The notes under the pieces are model-generated. The model did not search any database. It had not been told where the DNA came from and worked only from the letters and a program-made list of their open reading frames with translations. DNA of 27,280 nucleotides from BS750m-G62 sp046483505. GTDB lineage: Bacteria; Planctomycetota; Phycisphaerae; FEN-1346. Below are positions 1 to 7,272 of the stretch, in pieces (the stretch's first letter is position 1; every line of letters starts with the position of its first letter). The stretch lies in NCBI GenBank assembly GCA_046483505.1, contig JAWODB010000134.1, positions 1-27,280 on the forward strand, written 5' to 3'. Position numbers and translations under genes: made by a program.

Positions 1-11
1 GGAACACCGCG

Positions 12-44
12 GCCCCCGGCTCCCACGAGCCGGGGGCTTTTTTT
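12..44 (+). terminator. Rho-independent terminator of an off-window gene
   Basis: A perfect 11-bp stem (12-22 paired with 27-37) with the 4-base loop CCAC is followed directly by seven T residues (38-44). This is the classic intrinsic terminator shape on the + strand. It probably ends a + strand transcript whose gene lies to the left of the window. Confidence 0.9.
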
Positions 45-336
45 GGTTCAACGCCCAATACCGGGGAGCACGTTTCCCGAATCCCAATGCCCGGTCCGTA
101 TCGCCCTTGGGGAGATTCGATCTCCCCCATACCCCCTCTGCCCAAGCCCAACGCAAGAGGGGGGATCCCCCATCGAAGGGCCTCTCACGCCCCTGGAGCC
201 CCGTCGCGTCGGCGTCGGCCTCACCCGCGGCCCGAAGGGCGCCGGGCCGACGCCGAGGCGGCGGGGCGGAAGGGGCGTTCCCTGGCAGCCCCGGAACGGA
301 GGCTGAGGCCGGTGTCCCGGTAATGGGCGTTGAACC
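45..336. repeat. Inverted-repeat element, copy 1 of a family with a shared 120-bp core
   Basis: The ends form a 21-bp terminal inverted repeat (45-65 against 316-336, one mismatch) starting GGTTCAACG. Inside is a core (about 190-310) that recurs at about 21657-21775 with few differences. The core holds its own inverted arms, from CCCCGTCGCG near 199 to the GGCGGCGGGG near 257-266. The two copies have different outer terminal repeats. No protein-coding signal is visible, so it looks like a small non-autonomous or structural repeat. The whole stretch from 45 to 586 lacks a credible gene. Confidence 0.75.
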
Positions 337-471
337 CTTTTTTTGATCTGGCACGCGTGGCCCCCGCCCATTCGCCGCTGAAAGTCCGTTGCCCGCCGCC
401 CTTCGCCGTGCGACAATGCCGCCCGCCGCCTGATCGCCTTCCGCTAGGGGTCGGTCAAGTTTCAGTCGGCG

Positions 472-546
472 GGCGCCACTGGCGGCTTGTCAGCCAGGGT
501 TCCCATAATCGCAAGGCGCACTGGCGGGCAAGCCGCCAGTGGCACC
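472..546. repeat. Palindromic GTGCCACTGGC-type element, copy 1
   Basis: The arms 472-497 and 521-546 are inverted copies of each other with 23 of 26 bases matching, separated by about 23 bases. The arm contains GCCACTGGCGGCTTG. A related element lies at 9041-9128. It sits about 40 bases upstream of the tadA start, so it lies in that gene's leader or promoter region. Confidence 0.75.
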
Positions 547-586
547 CCGCAGAATCAAGCCTGACACAACACGAGGGACGTGCCCC

Positions 587-1072
587 ATGATGCCGACGCC
601 CGAACACACGCCCGCCGAGGCCGACGACGCCCGCTGGATGCGCGACGCCCTCCGCCTGGCCGAGGCCGCCCGCGAGGCCGACGAGGTCCCCGTCGGCTGC
701 GTCATCGTCCACGACGGCCGCGTCATCGCCCGCGCCCACAACCAGCGCGAGACGCTCCGCGACCCCACCGCCCACGCCGAGATGATCGCCATCACCCAGG
801 CCGCCGACGCCCTCGACTCCTGGCGCCTCGACGGCTGTACCCTCTACGTGACGCTGGAGCCGTGCGCCATGTGCGCGGGGGCGATGGTCCTGGCGCGCAT
901 CGACCGCCTCGTCTACGGGGCCGACGACCCGAAGGCCGGAGCGGTCGCCTCCGTCTTCCGCCTTCTCGACGAGCCGCGCCTGAACCACCGCGTCCGCCTC
1001 ACCGGCGGCGTCCTGGCCGAGGCGTGCGGCGAGATTCTGACGGCGTTCTTCCAGGCGAAGCGCGGCCGTTGA
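587..1072 (+). CDS. tadA: tRNA-specific adenosine deaminase TadA
   Basis: Predicted cytoplasmic zinc deaminase that converts the wobble adenosine-34 of tRNA-Arg(ACG) to inosine. The 161-residue product shows the cytidine/deoxycytidylate deaminase fold signatures: HAE (His63, Glu65, zinc ligand and proton shuttle) and PCAMC (Cys93 and Cys96, zinc ligands), with the TadA-typical spacing and a surrounding LEPCAMCAGA context. Length fits the family (about 150-170). An ATG at 539 is in frame, but it lies in the repeat arm; the ATG at 587 has a GAGGGA Shine-Dalgarno (573-578) at good spacing and is chosen. The stop codon TGA (1070-1072) lies inside the terminal repeat of the palindromic element that begins at 1069. 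A related guanine or cytosine deaminase is possible but less likely given the motif context. Confidence 0.93.
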   Translation: MMPTPEHTPAEADDARWMRDALRLAEAAREADEVPVGCVIVHDGRVIARAHNQRETLRDPTAHAEMIAITQAADALDSWRLDGCTLYVTLEPCAMCAGAMVLARIDRLVYGADDPKAGAVASVFRLLDEPRLNHRVRLTGGVLAEACGEILTAFFQAKRGR

Positions 1073-1147
1073 GCCGGCGACGGCACGTCGCCGGCCGTTC
1101 GAGCCGGCGGTACCCGCTCTCGCGTCGACCTTCGGTCGACGGCTCAA
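1069..1147. repeat. TTGAGCCG two-hairpin palindromic element, copy 1
   Basis: The element begins TTGAGCCGG and ends CGGCTCAA. It carries two perfect hairpins: a 9-bp stem CCGGCGACG/CGTCGCCGG with loop GCA, and an 8-bp stem CGTCGACC/GGTCGACG with loop TTC. Copies with the same two stems in the opposite orientation lie at 2742-2826 and 20712-20793. The first bases of this copy provide the tadA stop codon. Confidence 0.85.
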
Positions 1148-1160
1148 GGGTGCGTGGTCA

Positions 1161-1226
1161 CCCTCACCCCGGCCCTCTCCCGTCAAGGGAGAGGGAGGAG
1201 CGCGGCGGCTCTCCTGAGCCGCCGCG
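1161..1226. repeat. Two strong intergenic hairpins
   Basis: A 9-bp stem (1173-1181 with 1187-1195, loop GTCAA) lies in a CCCTCACCCCGGCCCTCTCC context, which resembles a dispersed repeat common in many GC-rich genomes. A second, perfect 11-bp stem (1201-1211 with 1216-1226, loop TCCT) follows directly. Neither has a T-run, so intrinsic termination is not evident; they may act as mRNA-end structures after tadA. Confidence 0.6.
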
Positions 1227-1316
1227 CGGCAGCGTTTCCCCGCTCCGCGCAAACCAGTTGACCGTCTCACCCCGCCCCGCTACAAGAGGGGCTGCACCCG
1301 CACAAAAGGATCCGCC

Positions 1317-2723
1317 ATGCCCGACACCGACGTCCGCATCCGCGAGGTCGAGACCTTCGAGGTCCCCGTCGCCTGCCGCACGCCCCTCAAGTTCGGCGCC
1401 GTCGTCGTCGAGGAGACCGTCATCGGCTACGCCCGGGTCACGGCGGAGAACCGGGCCGGCGGCGTCGGCACGGGGTGGGGGGCGATGTTCCTCATGGACT
1501 TCTGGGCGTGGCCCGTCTCCAAGGCCCCGCACGCGGCCCGCGAACGGGCCATGGCCGACCTCTTCCGCGCCTACGCCGCCCGCGTGGCCGGTTTCTCGGA
1601 GTACGACCATCCTATTGCCATCTTCCACGAAACGGAGGCCGACCTGCCGGCGCTGGCGGCCGAGGCCGCGGGGCGTCACACGCCGGACGATGCGATGCCG
1701 AATCTCGCGCACCTGGTGGTCGCGAGCATCGTCGACCACGCCGTCCACGATGCGTTCGGCCGGGCCGCCGGCATCGATGCCTACCGCGGGATGGGGCCGG
1801 AGACGATGGGCTTCGACCTCTCGCGGTACCTGGGCGATGCATTCCAGGGCGTGTATCCGTCCCAGTTCCTGCGGCAGGACTACGCGCCGCGGCTGCCGGT
1901 GTTTCACCTCATCGGCGGCCTCGACGTGCTCCGCGAGGCCGACGCGGGCGACGGCCTGCCCGCCGACGGCGTGCCGAACTCCCTGGAGGGCTGGATCGCC
2001 CGCGACGGTGTCTTCTGCCTGAAGGTGAAACTGCGCGGCACGGACCTGGCGTGGGACCTGGACCGCACGCTCGAGGTCAGCCGCATCTACCACGAGGTGC
2101 AGGGGACGAGCCGGCCGGACCTGCCGCTGCACCCGCACCTGACGGCCGACACGAACGAGCAGTGCGAATCGCCCGAGTACATCGTCGAGTACCTCCGGAC
2201 GCTCCGCGAGCGGTCGCCCCAGGTGTTCGAGGAGGTCCTCTACATCGAGCAGCCGACGGAGCGCGACCTGCGGGCCCACCGCTTCGACCAGCGGCCGATT
2301 GCCGCCCTCAAGCCCGTCCTGATCGACGAGAGCCTCACCACGCCGGACGACTTCCGCCTGGCGATGGACCTGGGGTGGTCCGGCATCGCCCTGAAGTCGT
2401 GCAAGTGCCTCTCTGCGGACATGCTCTTCGTGCCGATGGCCGAACTCGCCGGCGTGCCCTACGCCGTCCAGGATCTGACGAATCCGTCGCTGGCGCTGGT
2501 GGAATCGGTGGGGCTGGCGGCTCGGACGCACACCATCATGGGTGTGGAGGCGAACGCCCGGCAGTTCTTTCCGGCGGCCAACGAGGCCCTCGGCCGGGTC
2601 CATCCCGGCCTGACCGAGATCCGCGACGGCTACGCCTACACGGCCACGATGACGGGGCCGGGCCTGGGGTACCGGATGGACGAGGTCGGCCCGGAGCGGC
2701 TGGGGCTCGGCGCCCGAAACTGA
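1317..2723 (+). CDS. Enolase-superfamily enzyme (mandelate racemase/muconate lactonizing type)
   Basis: Predicted cytoplasmic Mg-dependent enzyme that abstracts a proton alpha to a carboxylate, as in sugar-acid dehydratases, epimerases or racemases; substrate unknown. The 468-residue product has an N-terminal capping region (about 1-230) and a C-terminal barrel. Visible candidates for the active site are the KVK pair (Lys236, Lys238), Asp278 in a TADTNEQ segment, Glu311 in YIEQP, and Asp337-Glu338 in LIDES; these match the superfamily's base and three metal ligands in order. The protein is longer than classical family members (about 350-400), mainly in the first 230 residues. An AAAAGGA Shine-Dalgarno lies just upstream of the ATG. 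No signal peptide is seen. It is flanked on both sides by copies of the TTGAGCCG element. Confidence 0.8.
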   Translation: MPDTDVRIREVETFEVPVACRTPLKFGAVVVEETVIGYARVTAENRAGGVGTGWGAMFLMDFWAWPVSKAPHAARERAMADLFRAYAARVAGFSEYDHPIAIFHETEADLPALAAEAAGRHTPDDAMPNLAHLVVASIVDHAVHDAFGRAAGIDAYRGMGPETMGFDLSRYLGDAFQGVYPSQFLRQDYAPRLPVFHLIGGLDVLREADAGDGLPADGVPNSLEGWIARDGVFCLKVKLRGTDLAWDLDRTLEVSRIYHEVQGTSRPDLPLHPHLTADTNEQCESPEYIVEYLRTLRERSPQVFEEVLYIEQPTERDLRAHRFDQRPIAALKPVLIDESLTTPDDFRLAMDLGWSGIALKSCKCLSADMLFVPMAELAGVPYAVQDLTNPSLALVESVGLAARTHTIMGVEANARQFFPAANEALGRVHPGLTEIRDGYAYTATMTGPGLGYRMDEVGPERLGLGARN

Positions 2724-2741
2724 TTCCCGGTGGCGCAACCG

Positions 2742-2826
2742 TTGAGCCGTCGACCGAAGGTCGACGCGAGCGCGCGAACACCTGCCCGCACGCCGAACGA
2801 CCGGCGACGTACCGTCGCCGGCTCAA
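2742..2826. repeat. TTGAGCCG two-hairpin palindromic element, copy 2
   Basis: This 85-bp element begins 19 bases after the enolase-superfamily stop codon. The ends are TTGAGCCG and CGGCTCAA. The stems are identical to those of copy 1: CGTCGACC/GGTCGACG (2748-2766, loop GAA) and CCGGCGACG/CGTCGCCGG (loop TAC). The rest of the 2724-3133 gap shows only a promoter at 3068-3097 and no credible gene. Confidence 0.85.
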
Positions 2827-3067
2827 CGTGGGGCAGGGGGCGGGCTCGAGGGGCATCGCGCGGCGCTGACGCTCGGTCGTCGCCTGCACCGATCACCCGG
2901 GGCCTTGCGTTGCCGCCACGGGGTAGCCTATCCTGAGGGGCGCGTCGCGCGGGCCGCGCGCGGCGTCGGCAAAGACGGTATCGGCGGAGGCCACGGCGCC
3001 TGGGATGCGGGGTCGAAGGGGATTTGCACGGGCTGGACGGGGCGCCAAAATCTTCCCCGTTTTGCCC

Positions 3068-3097
3068 TTGACACTTTCGCGAAACCCGCGCTACACT
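3068..3097 (+). promoter_or_regulatory. Sigma70-type promoter of the DUF2007-like gene
   Basis: A perfect -35 box TTGACA (3068-3073) and a -10 box TACACT (3092-3097) are separated by 18 bp. The predicted start of transcription is near 3104, giving a leader of about 30 bases that contains the Shine-Dalgarno GGGAGAGGCAGG before the ATG at 3134. Confidence 0.75.
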
Positions 3098-3133
3098 CCG
3101 CCCCGGACAGCCGAACGGGAGAGGCAGGATCGC

Positions 3134-3682
3134 ATGCCGCCCAAGCGTCAGTATCTCCGCAGGGTCCGGGCCGTGACGGCAGCCGGTGGCCCCGAGGAGT
3201 CGCCGGGAGCGGCGCCGACGCCCCCCGGCGAGCCGGACCTCGTCCTCCTCATCCACGCCGAGGACATGGCCGAGGCCGAACGGTACCGAAGCCTGCTCGA
3301 GGGGCACGGCATCCCCGTGGCCATCGAGGGCGACGGGCCCGGAGGCCCTCGCCTTGCCGCACGGGGCGTACCGGTCCTCGTGGCCGAGAACCTGGCCGAC
3401 GCGGCCGCCGACGTGATTGCCGAACTTGAATTCATCAGACCGGAGGGAAGGCCCGTGGACGAAGAAGACATCTTCGACGGCGAGGAAACCGACGACCTCG
3501 AAGGCGTCCCCGCAGAGGACCTGGACGACCTCGACGAGGGCGACGACCTCGACGAGGACCTCGATGACGACCTTGACGAAGACCTGGACGACGACCTCGA
3601 CGAGGACTGGGACGACGAGGACGACTGGGACGACGACGAGGACGAGGACGACGACGAGGACTGGGACGAGGACCTCGACTAG
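3134..3682 (+). CDS. DUF2007-like small protein with a hyperacidic C-terminal tail
   Basis: The 182-residue product has a basic N-terminus (MPPKRQYLRRVR), a compact domain at about 36-105, and a very acidic tail. The domain, with LVLLIHAEDMAEAERYRSLL and then GIPVAIEG and GVPVLVAENLADAA, resembles DUF2007-type (putative signal-transducing) proteins, whose biochemical role is poorly defined. In residues 109-182, 53 of 74 are Asp or Glu, arranged as near-repeats of DLDED/DLDDD punctuated by Trp. The ATG at 3134 is chosen over an upstream in-frame ATG at 3005 because the latter lies before the promoter. No signal peptide or membrane segment is visible. The tail could bind cations or a basic partner, or mimic nucleic acid; that is inference. 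Confidence 0.75.
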   Translation: MPPKRQYLRRVRAVTAAGGPEESPGAAPTPPGEPDLVLLIHAEDMAEAERYRSLLEGHGIPVAIEGDGPGGPRLAARGVPVLVAENLADAAADVIAELEFIRPEGRPVDEEDIFDGEETDDLEGVPAEDLDDLDEGDDLDEDLDDDLDEDLDDDLDEDWDDEDDWDDDEDEDDDEDWDEDLD

Positions 3683-3874
3683 GTCCCGCCGCCGGTTGCC
3701 GCGTCGTCTCTCCCCTTCGGCCGTCCCGAGCCCTCGCCGCTCCGCCGGCGCGTTCGTCCACGTCCGGGCCGCTCGCCGTCGCCGGTCCGTCGGTCCTATC
3801 CCCTGAGCGGTACGGATGCCGCGGCCGCGCCGGGACCGGACGCACGCCGTCTGCACCGCAAAGGAGGCACACCT

Positions 3875-5404
3875 ATGGCGTACCTGCTCGGCATCGACAT
3901 CGGGACGAGCGGCACGAAGACGCTTCTGGTGGACGAGGACGGCCGCATCGCCGCCTCCGTCACGGCCGAGTACCCGGCCTACGCGCCGAAACCGGCGTGG
4001 AGCGAGCAGGACCCCGCCGACTGGTGGCAGGCCACCGCCGACACCATCCGCCAGGCCCTCCAGAAGGCGGGCATCGACGGCAAGGAGGTCGGCGGCATCG
4101 GCCTCTCGGGGCAGATGCACGGCAGCGTGTTCCTCGATTCCTCCGGCAACGTGCTCCGCCGCGCCATCCTCTGGAACGACCAGCGCACCGGCGCCGAGTG
4201 CGCCGAGATCACCGACGCCGCCGGCGGCCGCGAGGCCCTCATCGGCATGGTCGCGAACCCCGCCCTCACGGGTTTCACCGCCCCGAAGATCCTGTGGGTC
4301 CGCAAGCACGAGCCGCACGTCTACGAGAAGACCGCGAAGATCCTCCTGCCGAAGGACTACGTCCGCTACCGCCTGACGGGGGAGTTCGCCACCGAGGTCA
4401 GCGACGCCTCCGGCACCCTGCTGCTCGACGTGGCCAGGCGCGCGTGGTCGGCGGACCTGCTCGGCCGGCTCCAGATTGACTCCGGCCTCCTGCCCGAGGT
4501 GTACGAATCGCAGGAAGTCTCCGGCCGCCTGACGGCCGAGGCCGCCGAGGCCACCGGCCTGGAGCCCGGCACGCCCGTCGTCGGCGGCGGGGGCGACCAG
4601 GCCGCCGGCGCCGTCGGCAACGGCATCGTCCGCCGAGGCGTCATCAGCGCCACGCTCGGCACGAGCGGCGTCGTCTTCGCCCACGCCGACGAGGTCGAGA
4701 CCGACCCCGAGGGCCGCGTCCACACCTTCTGCCACGCCGTCGAGGGCAAGTGGCACGTGATGGGCGTCGTGCTGGCGGCCGGCGGCAGCCTCCAGTGGTT
4801 CCGCAACACGCTGTGCCAGGACATCGTGGCCGAGGCCAAAGAGAGCGGCGTCGACCCGTACGAACGGATCACCGCCGACGCCGCCGACATCCCGCCCGGC
4901 AGCGACGGCCTCTACTTCCTGCCGTACCTGACGGGCGAACGCACGCCGCACGCCGACCCGAACGCCCGGGCCGCCTGGATCGGCCTCTCGAACATGCACA
5001 CACGGGCCCACATGGCCCGGGCCGTCATGGAAGGCGCCACCTACGCCATGCGCGACTGCCTGGAGATCATCCAGGGGATGGGCGTGCCGGTGGAGGAAGT
5101 CCGCGTGGCGGGCGGCGGGGCCCGCAGCGCCGTCTGGCGGGGCCTCCAGGCCGACGTGTACAAGCATCCCGTGTGGACCGTCTCCAGCGAGGAGGGGCCG
5201 GCCTACGGCGTGGCGCTCCTGGCGGGCGTCGGCACGGGCGTGTGGGCGTCCGTCCCGGAGGCGTGCGACGCCACCATCCGCACCCTCGAGGAAACCAAAC
5301 CCACGCCCGAGCACGTCGAGCGGTACGACGCGCTGTACCCGGAGTACGGGCAACTCTACCGGAGCCTGAAGGACGACTTCACCCGCATCGCCGAGTTGGC
5401 CTAA
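3875..5404 (+). CDS. xylB: Xylulokinase (FGGY carbohydrate kinase)
   Basis: Predicted cytoplasmic ATP-dependent kinase forming D-xylulose 5-phosphate for the pentose phosphate pathway. The 509 residues match the family length. The N-terminal FGGY domain starts with the phosphate-binding GIDIGTSGTK (6-15), carries the substrate segment GQMHGS (79-84) and WNDQRT (100-105), and ends with GGGGDQAAGAVG, whose Asp241 is the expected catalytic base. The C-terminal FGGY domain begins with the LGTSGVVF phosphate loop and holds the late GGGARS motif. A near-perfect Shine-Dalgarno AAGGAGG (3861-3867) precedes the ATG by 7 bases. No xylose isomerase is in the window, so the substrate could be another ketose, but the MHG motif favours xylulose. 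Confidence 0.92.
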   Translation: MAYLLGIDIGTSGTKTLLVDEDGRIAASVTAEYPAYAPKPAWSEQDPADWWQATADTIRQALQKAGIDGKEVGGIGLSGQMHGSVFLDSSGNVLRRAILWNDQRTGAECAEITDAAGGREALIGMVANPALTGFTAPKILWVRKHEPHVYEKTAKILLPKDYVRYRLTGEFATEVSDASGTLLLDVARRAWSADLLGRLQIDSGLLPEVYESQEVSGRLTAEAAEATGLEPGTPVVGGGGDQAAGAVGNGIVRRGVISATLGTSGVVFAHADEVETDPEGRVHTFCHAVEGKWHVMGVVLAAGGSLQWFRNTLCQDIVAEAKESGVDPYERITADAADIPPGSDGLYFLPYLTGERTPHADPNARAAWIGLSNMHTRAHMARAVMEGATYAMRDCLEIIQGMGVPVEEVRVAGGGARSAVWRGLQADVYKHPVWTVSSEEGPAYGVALLAGVGTGVWASVPEACDATIRTLEETKPTPEHVERYDALYPEYGQLYRSLKDDFTRIAELA

Positions 5405-5451
5405 AGCATATCGGCACACCAAGGCGCTAAGATGACAAAAGCAAAGGCGGT

Positions 5452-5620
5452 CTCACGCAAAGGCGCCAAGCCGCAAAGAACAGCAAACGACAACGGCGGA
5501 ATACCGGGAAAAGGCAACGGCAATCATCCAGGCCGTGGCTTACGTTTATGCCGTTTTGTTTTCTCTCTTTTCCGTCGTTGTTTTTTTGTCGTTCTTTGCG
5601 GCTTGGCGCCTTTGCGTGAG
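5452..5620. repeat. CACGCAAAGGC inverted-repeat element, copy A
   Basis: Perfect 29-bp inverted arms (5452-5480 and 5592-5620) enclose 111 bases. It fills the gap between the convergent xylB and CE15-type genes, where it could form a bidirectional hairpin. The arm begins CTCACGCAAAGGCG. The inner segment, containing CAACGGCGGAA and GGGAAAAGGCAACGGCA, is also found in the copy at 16595-16770. A further member lies at 10739-10926. Confidence 0.85.
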
Positions 5621-5634
5621 GTGCCTTTGTCTTT

Positions 5635-7002
5635 TCAGTCCCGCCCGAAGTGCTTGTCCGCGAAGTCCAGGTACTGCCGCCAGTCGTACTCCGTCAGGTC
5701 GTGGCCGCCGGTCCGGACGTGGTACCCGATCTGGCCCATGACGGGCGTATCGAGCGGCGGCATGGTGTCGGTGGGCAGGCCCTTCGTGCCGAGGAGTTCG
5801 TAGACGGGGTCCGCGCCCTTGCAGGCGAGGAACTCGCCGCGCGGGTCCGCCCACAGGTCCTTATCGGCGCTGGCAACGTACACCGGCCGCGGGGCCATCA
5901 GGGCGATCAGCATGTGCTGGTCGACGGGCAGGTCGCCCTCCTTGCCGTTGTATTTCCTGAAGTTGCCGCAGAACCAGTGGGGGAAGGACTTGTTGATGCG
6001 TTCGACGGTCTCCCCGAGCGCCCGGCGCGAGAGCGCCGCCCCGCCGCACCCCGAGTTGTTCGAGATGACGATGGCGAACCGCTCGTCCCGCGCCCCCGCC
6101 CAGAGGGCCGTCTTGCCGAGCCGCGAGTGCCCCAGCACCGCCACCCGCTCGGCGTCGGCGCCCTTATCGGTCTGGAGGTAATCGAGCGCGCAGGCCAGGC
6201 CCCAGGCCCAGGCGGCGATGGAGGCCCACGCGTCCTTGCCGCGCGCGCCGGGCGAGTCGAACGCCCCGTGCACGCCGTTCTTGAACCCGTCGTGACGGTC
6301 CGGGTCGATGTCGCCGTAACAGGCGGTGGCGAAGCCGTAGCCGCGCGAGAGGACCAGTTCCACAGGGTACCGGTCGGCCCGCATGCCGCGCGATTTCGCG
6401 ATCGCCTTCTCGGTCGGCTTCTCGCCGCGCTTGCTGCGCTGCCAGATCGTGCCGACGCGGACCGCCGGGTCGGCGATGACCGTCTGGTTCCCGTAGAAGT
6501 TCAGGCACAGGAAGCAGGGGACGGGCCCCTTGGCCGCGGCGGGCAGGTAGACGAGCAGGTCCATCCGCGGCCCGTCGTCGGAACCGGTAAAGCGGACGGC
6601 CACCTGGCGGCGGACGGCTTTGCCGCCGAGGGCCTTCTCGTCGCGGTCGAAGACCTCGAAGGTCATCTTCTCCGGCCGCCCCGGCGCCCGGCCGTAGACG
6701 TGCGTGCGGAAGAGGTCGAGGATTTCCGCCCGCCGCGCCGGCCACTGCTTCGGGTCCGTCACCTTCGTGCCGTCGGCCATCGTGAGCGGGTCGGGGAGGG
6801 TGTACTCGGGCACCTCGGCCTCGGCCCAGCGGGTGCGGCCGCGCTTCTGCTGGAGGTCCTTGACGAGGTCGGGGTCGGCGTGCCAGGTGTCGGCGCCCTT
6901 GCCGGCGGCCTCGGCTTGTGCGGCCGCCGCGAGAACGACGAGCCACGTGCCCGCCACGAGTGCCAGGCTCAGAAGGTCCGACAGGATGGCGAGATGTTTC
7001 AT
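5635..7002 (-). CDS. CE15-type glucuronoyl esterase / acetyl xylan esterase-like hydrolase
   Basis: Predicted exported alpha/beta hydrolase cleaving esters on glucuronoxylan or similar polysaccharides. The 455-residue product has an N-terminal hydrophobic segment (about 5-30) ending in AQA, typical of a Sec signal peptide. The nucleophile elbow GHSRLGK puts the catalytic Ser at 293; the family segment CYGDIDPD lies at 228-235; GGHDL supplies His434. The Glu found after the elbow in fungal CE15 enzymes is Asn316 here (SNNSGCGG); Asp382 in the KDLWADP context is a candidate alternative acid, as described for some bacterial members. The ATG at 7002 is chosen for its AAGGAGAA Shine-Dalgarno (7008-7015) and because the signal peptide follows directly. 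It is the last gene of the - strand polysaccharide block. Confidence 0.82.
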   Translation of the reverse strand: MKHLAILSDLLSLALVAGTWLVVLAAAAQAEAAGKGADTWHADPDLVKDLQQKRGRTRWAEAEVPEYTLPDPLTMADGTKVTDPKQWPARRAEILDLFRTHVYGRAPGRPEKMTFEVFDRDEKALGGKAVRRQVAVRFTGSDDGPRMDLLVYLPAAAKGPVPCFLCLNFYGNQTVIADPAVRVGTIWQRSKRGEKPTEKAIAKSRGMRADRYPVELVLSRGYGFATACYGDIDPDRHDGFKNGVHGAFDSPGARGKDAWASIAAWAWGLACALDYLQTDKGADAERVAVLGHSRLGKTALWAGARDERFAIVISNNSGCGGAALSRRALGETVERINKSFPHWFCGNFRKYNGKEGDLPVDQHMLIALMAPRPVYVASADKDLWADPRGEFLACKGADPVYELLGTKGLPTDTMPPLDTPVMGQIGYHVRTGGHDLTEYDWRQYLDFADKHFGRD

Positions 7003-7272
7003 CGGTCTTCTCCTTGGTCGGTGCGGCGGTACTCCGTGTCGGTGTGCCATGACCTTTCCTCCCCTGGCGAGGTGGGCAAGGCTGCCCATCGCGCCAATCC
7101 CACGGCCACGCAAGCGTGGCCATGCCACTCCCGTTCGTACCGGTTGCCAGGAACGCCTGCCCCATCCGTCTCGCACGGCCGGACAAGGCCGACCATGGCA
7201 CGTGTCCCGTATCGCGCGGCCGGCCAAGGCATGCCCTGAGCGAAGTCGAACGGGCCGGCCGTGGCACGGTTT
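7003..7272. other. Intergenic stretch with GGCC-rich hairpins
   Basis: The gap between the CE15-type gene and the upstream sulfatase has no credible gene. It contains a perfect 8-bp hairpin (7104-7111 with 7114-7121), and GGCCGGCC segments flanking CCCTGAGCGAAGTCGAAC (7234-7251), a short sequence that resembles a dispersed repeat. No clear promoter was found, so the CE15-type gene may be transcribed with the sulfatase. Confidence 0.5.

Noticed and set aside
43..306. Small + strand open frame of 87 codons at the left end
   Set aside because: It lies wholly within the inverted-repeat element 45-336, and its sequence reflects the palindromic core.
389..417. TTGCCC-N17-GACAAT as a tadA promoter
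   Set aside because: Both boxes are only partial matches and the position is 170 bases from the start, beyond a palindromic element; too weak to list.
455..1270. Long open frame on the - strand opposite tadA (271 codons)
   Set aside because: It is the antisense of tadA in GC-rich DNA, runs through repeats, and has low-complexity Ala/Gly/Arg composition with no family motif.
2905..2934. TTGCGT-N18-TATCCT as an extra promoter before the DUF2007-like gene
   Set aside because: It is much weaker than the TTGACA/TACACT promoter at 3068-3097 and has no gene directly after it.
2636..5422. 928-codon open frame on the - strand opposite xylB and the DUF2007-like gene
   Set aside because: It is a shadow frame produced by third-position GC bias; the + strand genes have conserved motifs, Shine-Dalgarno sites and a promoter.
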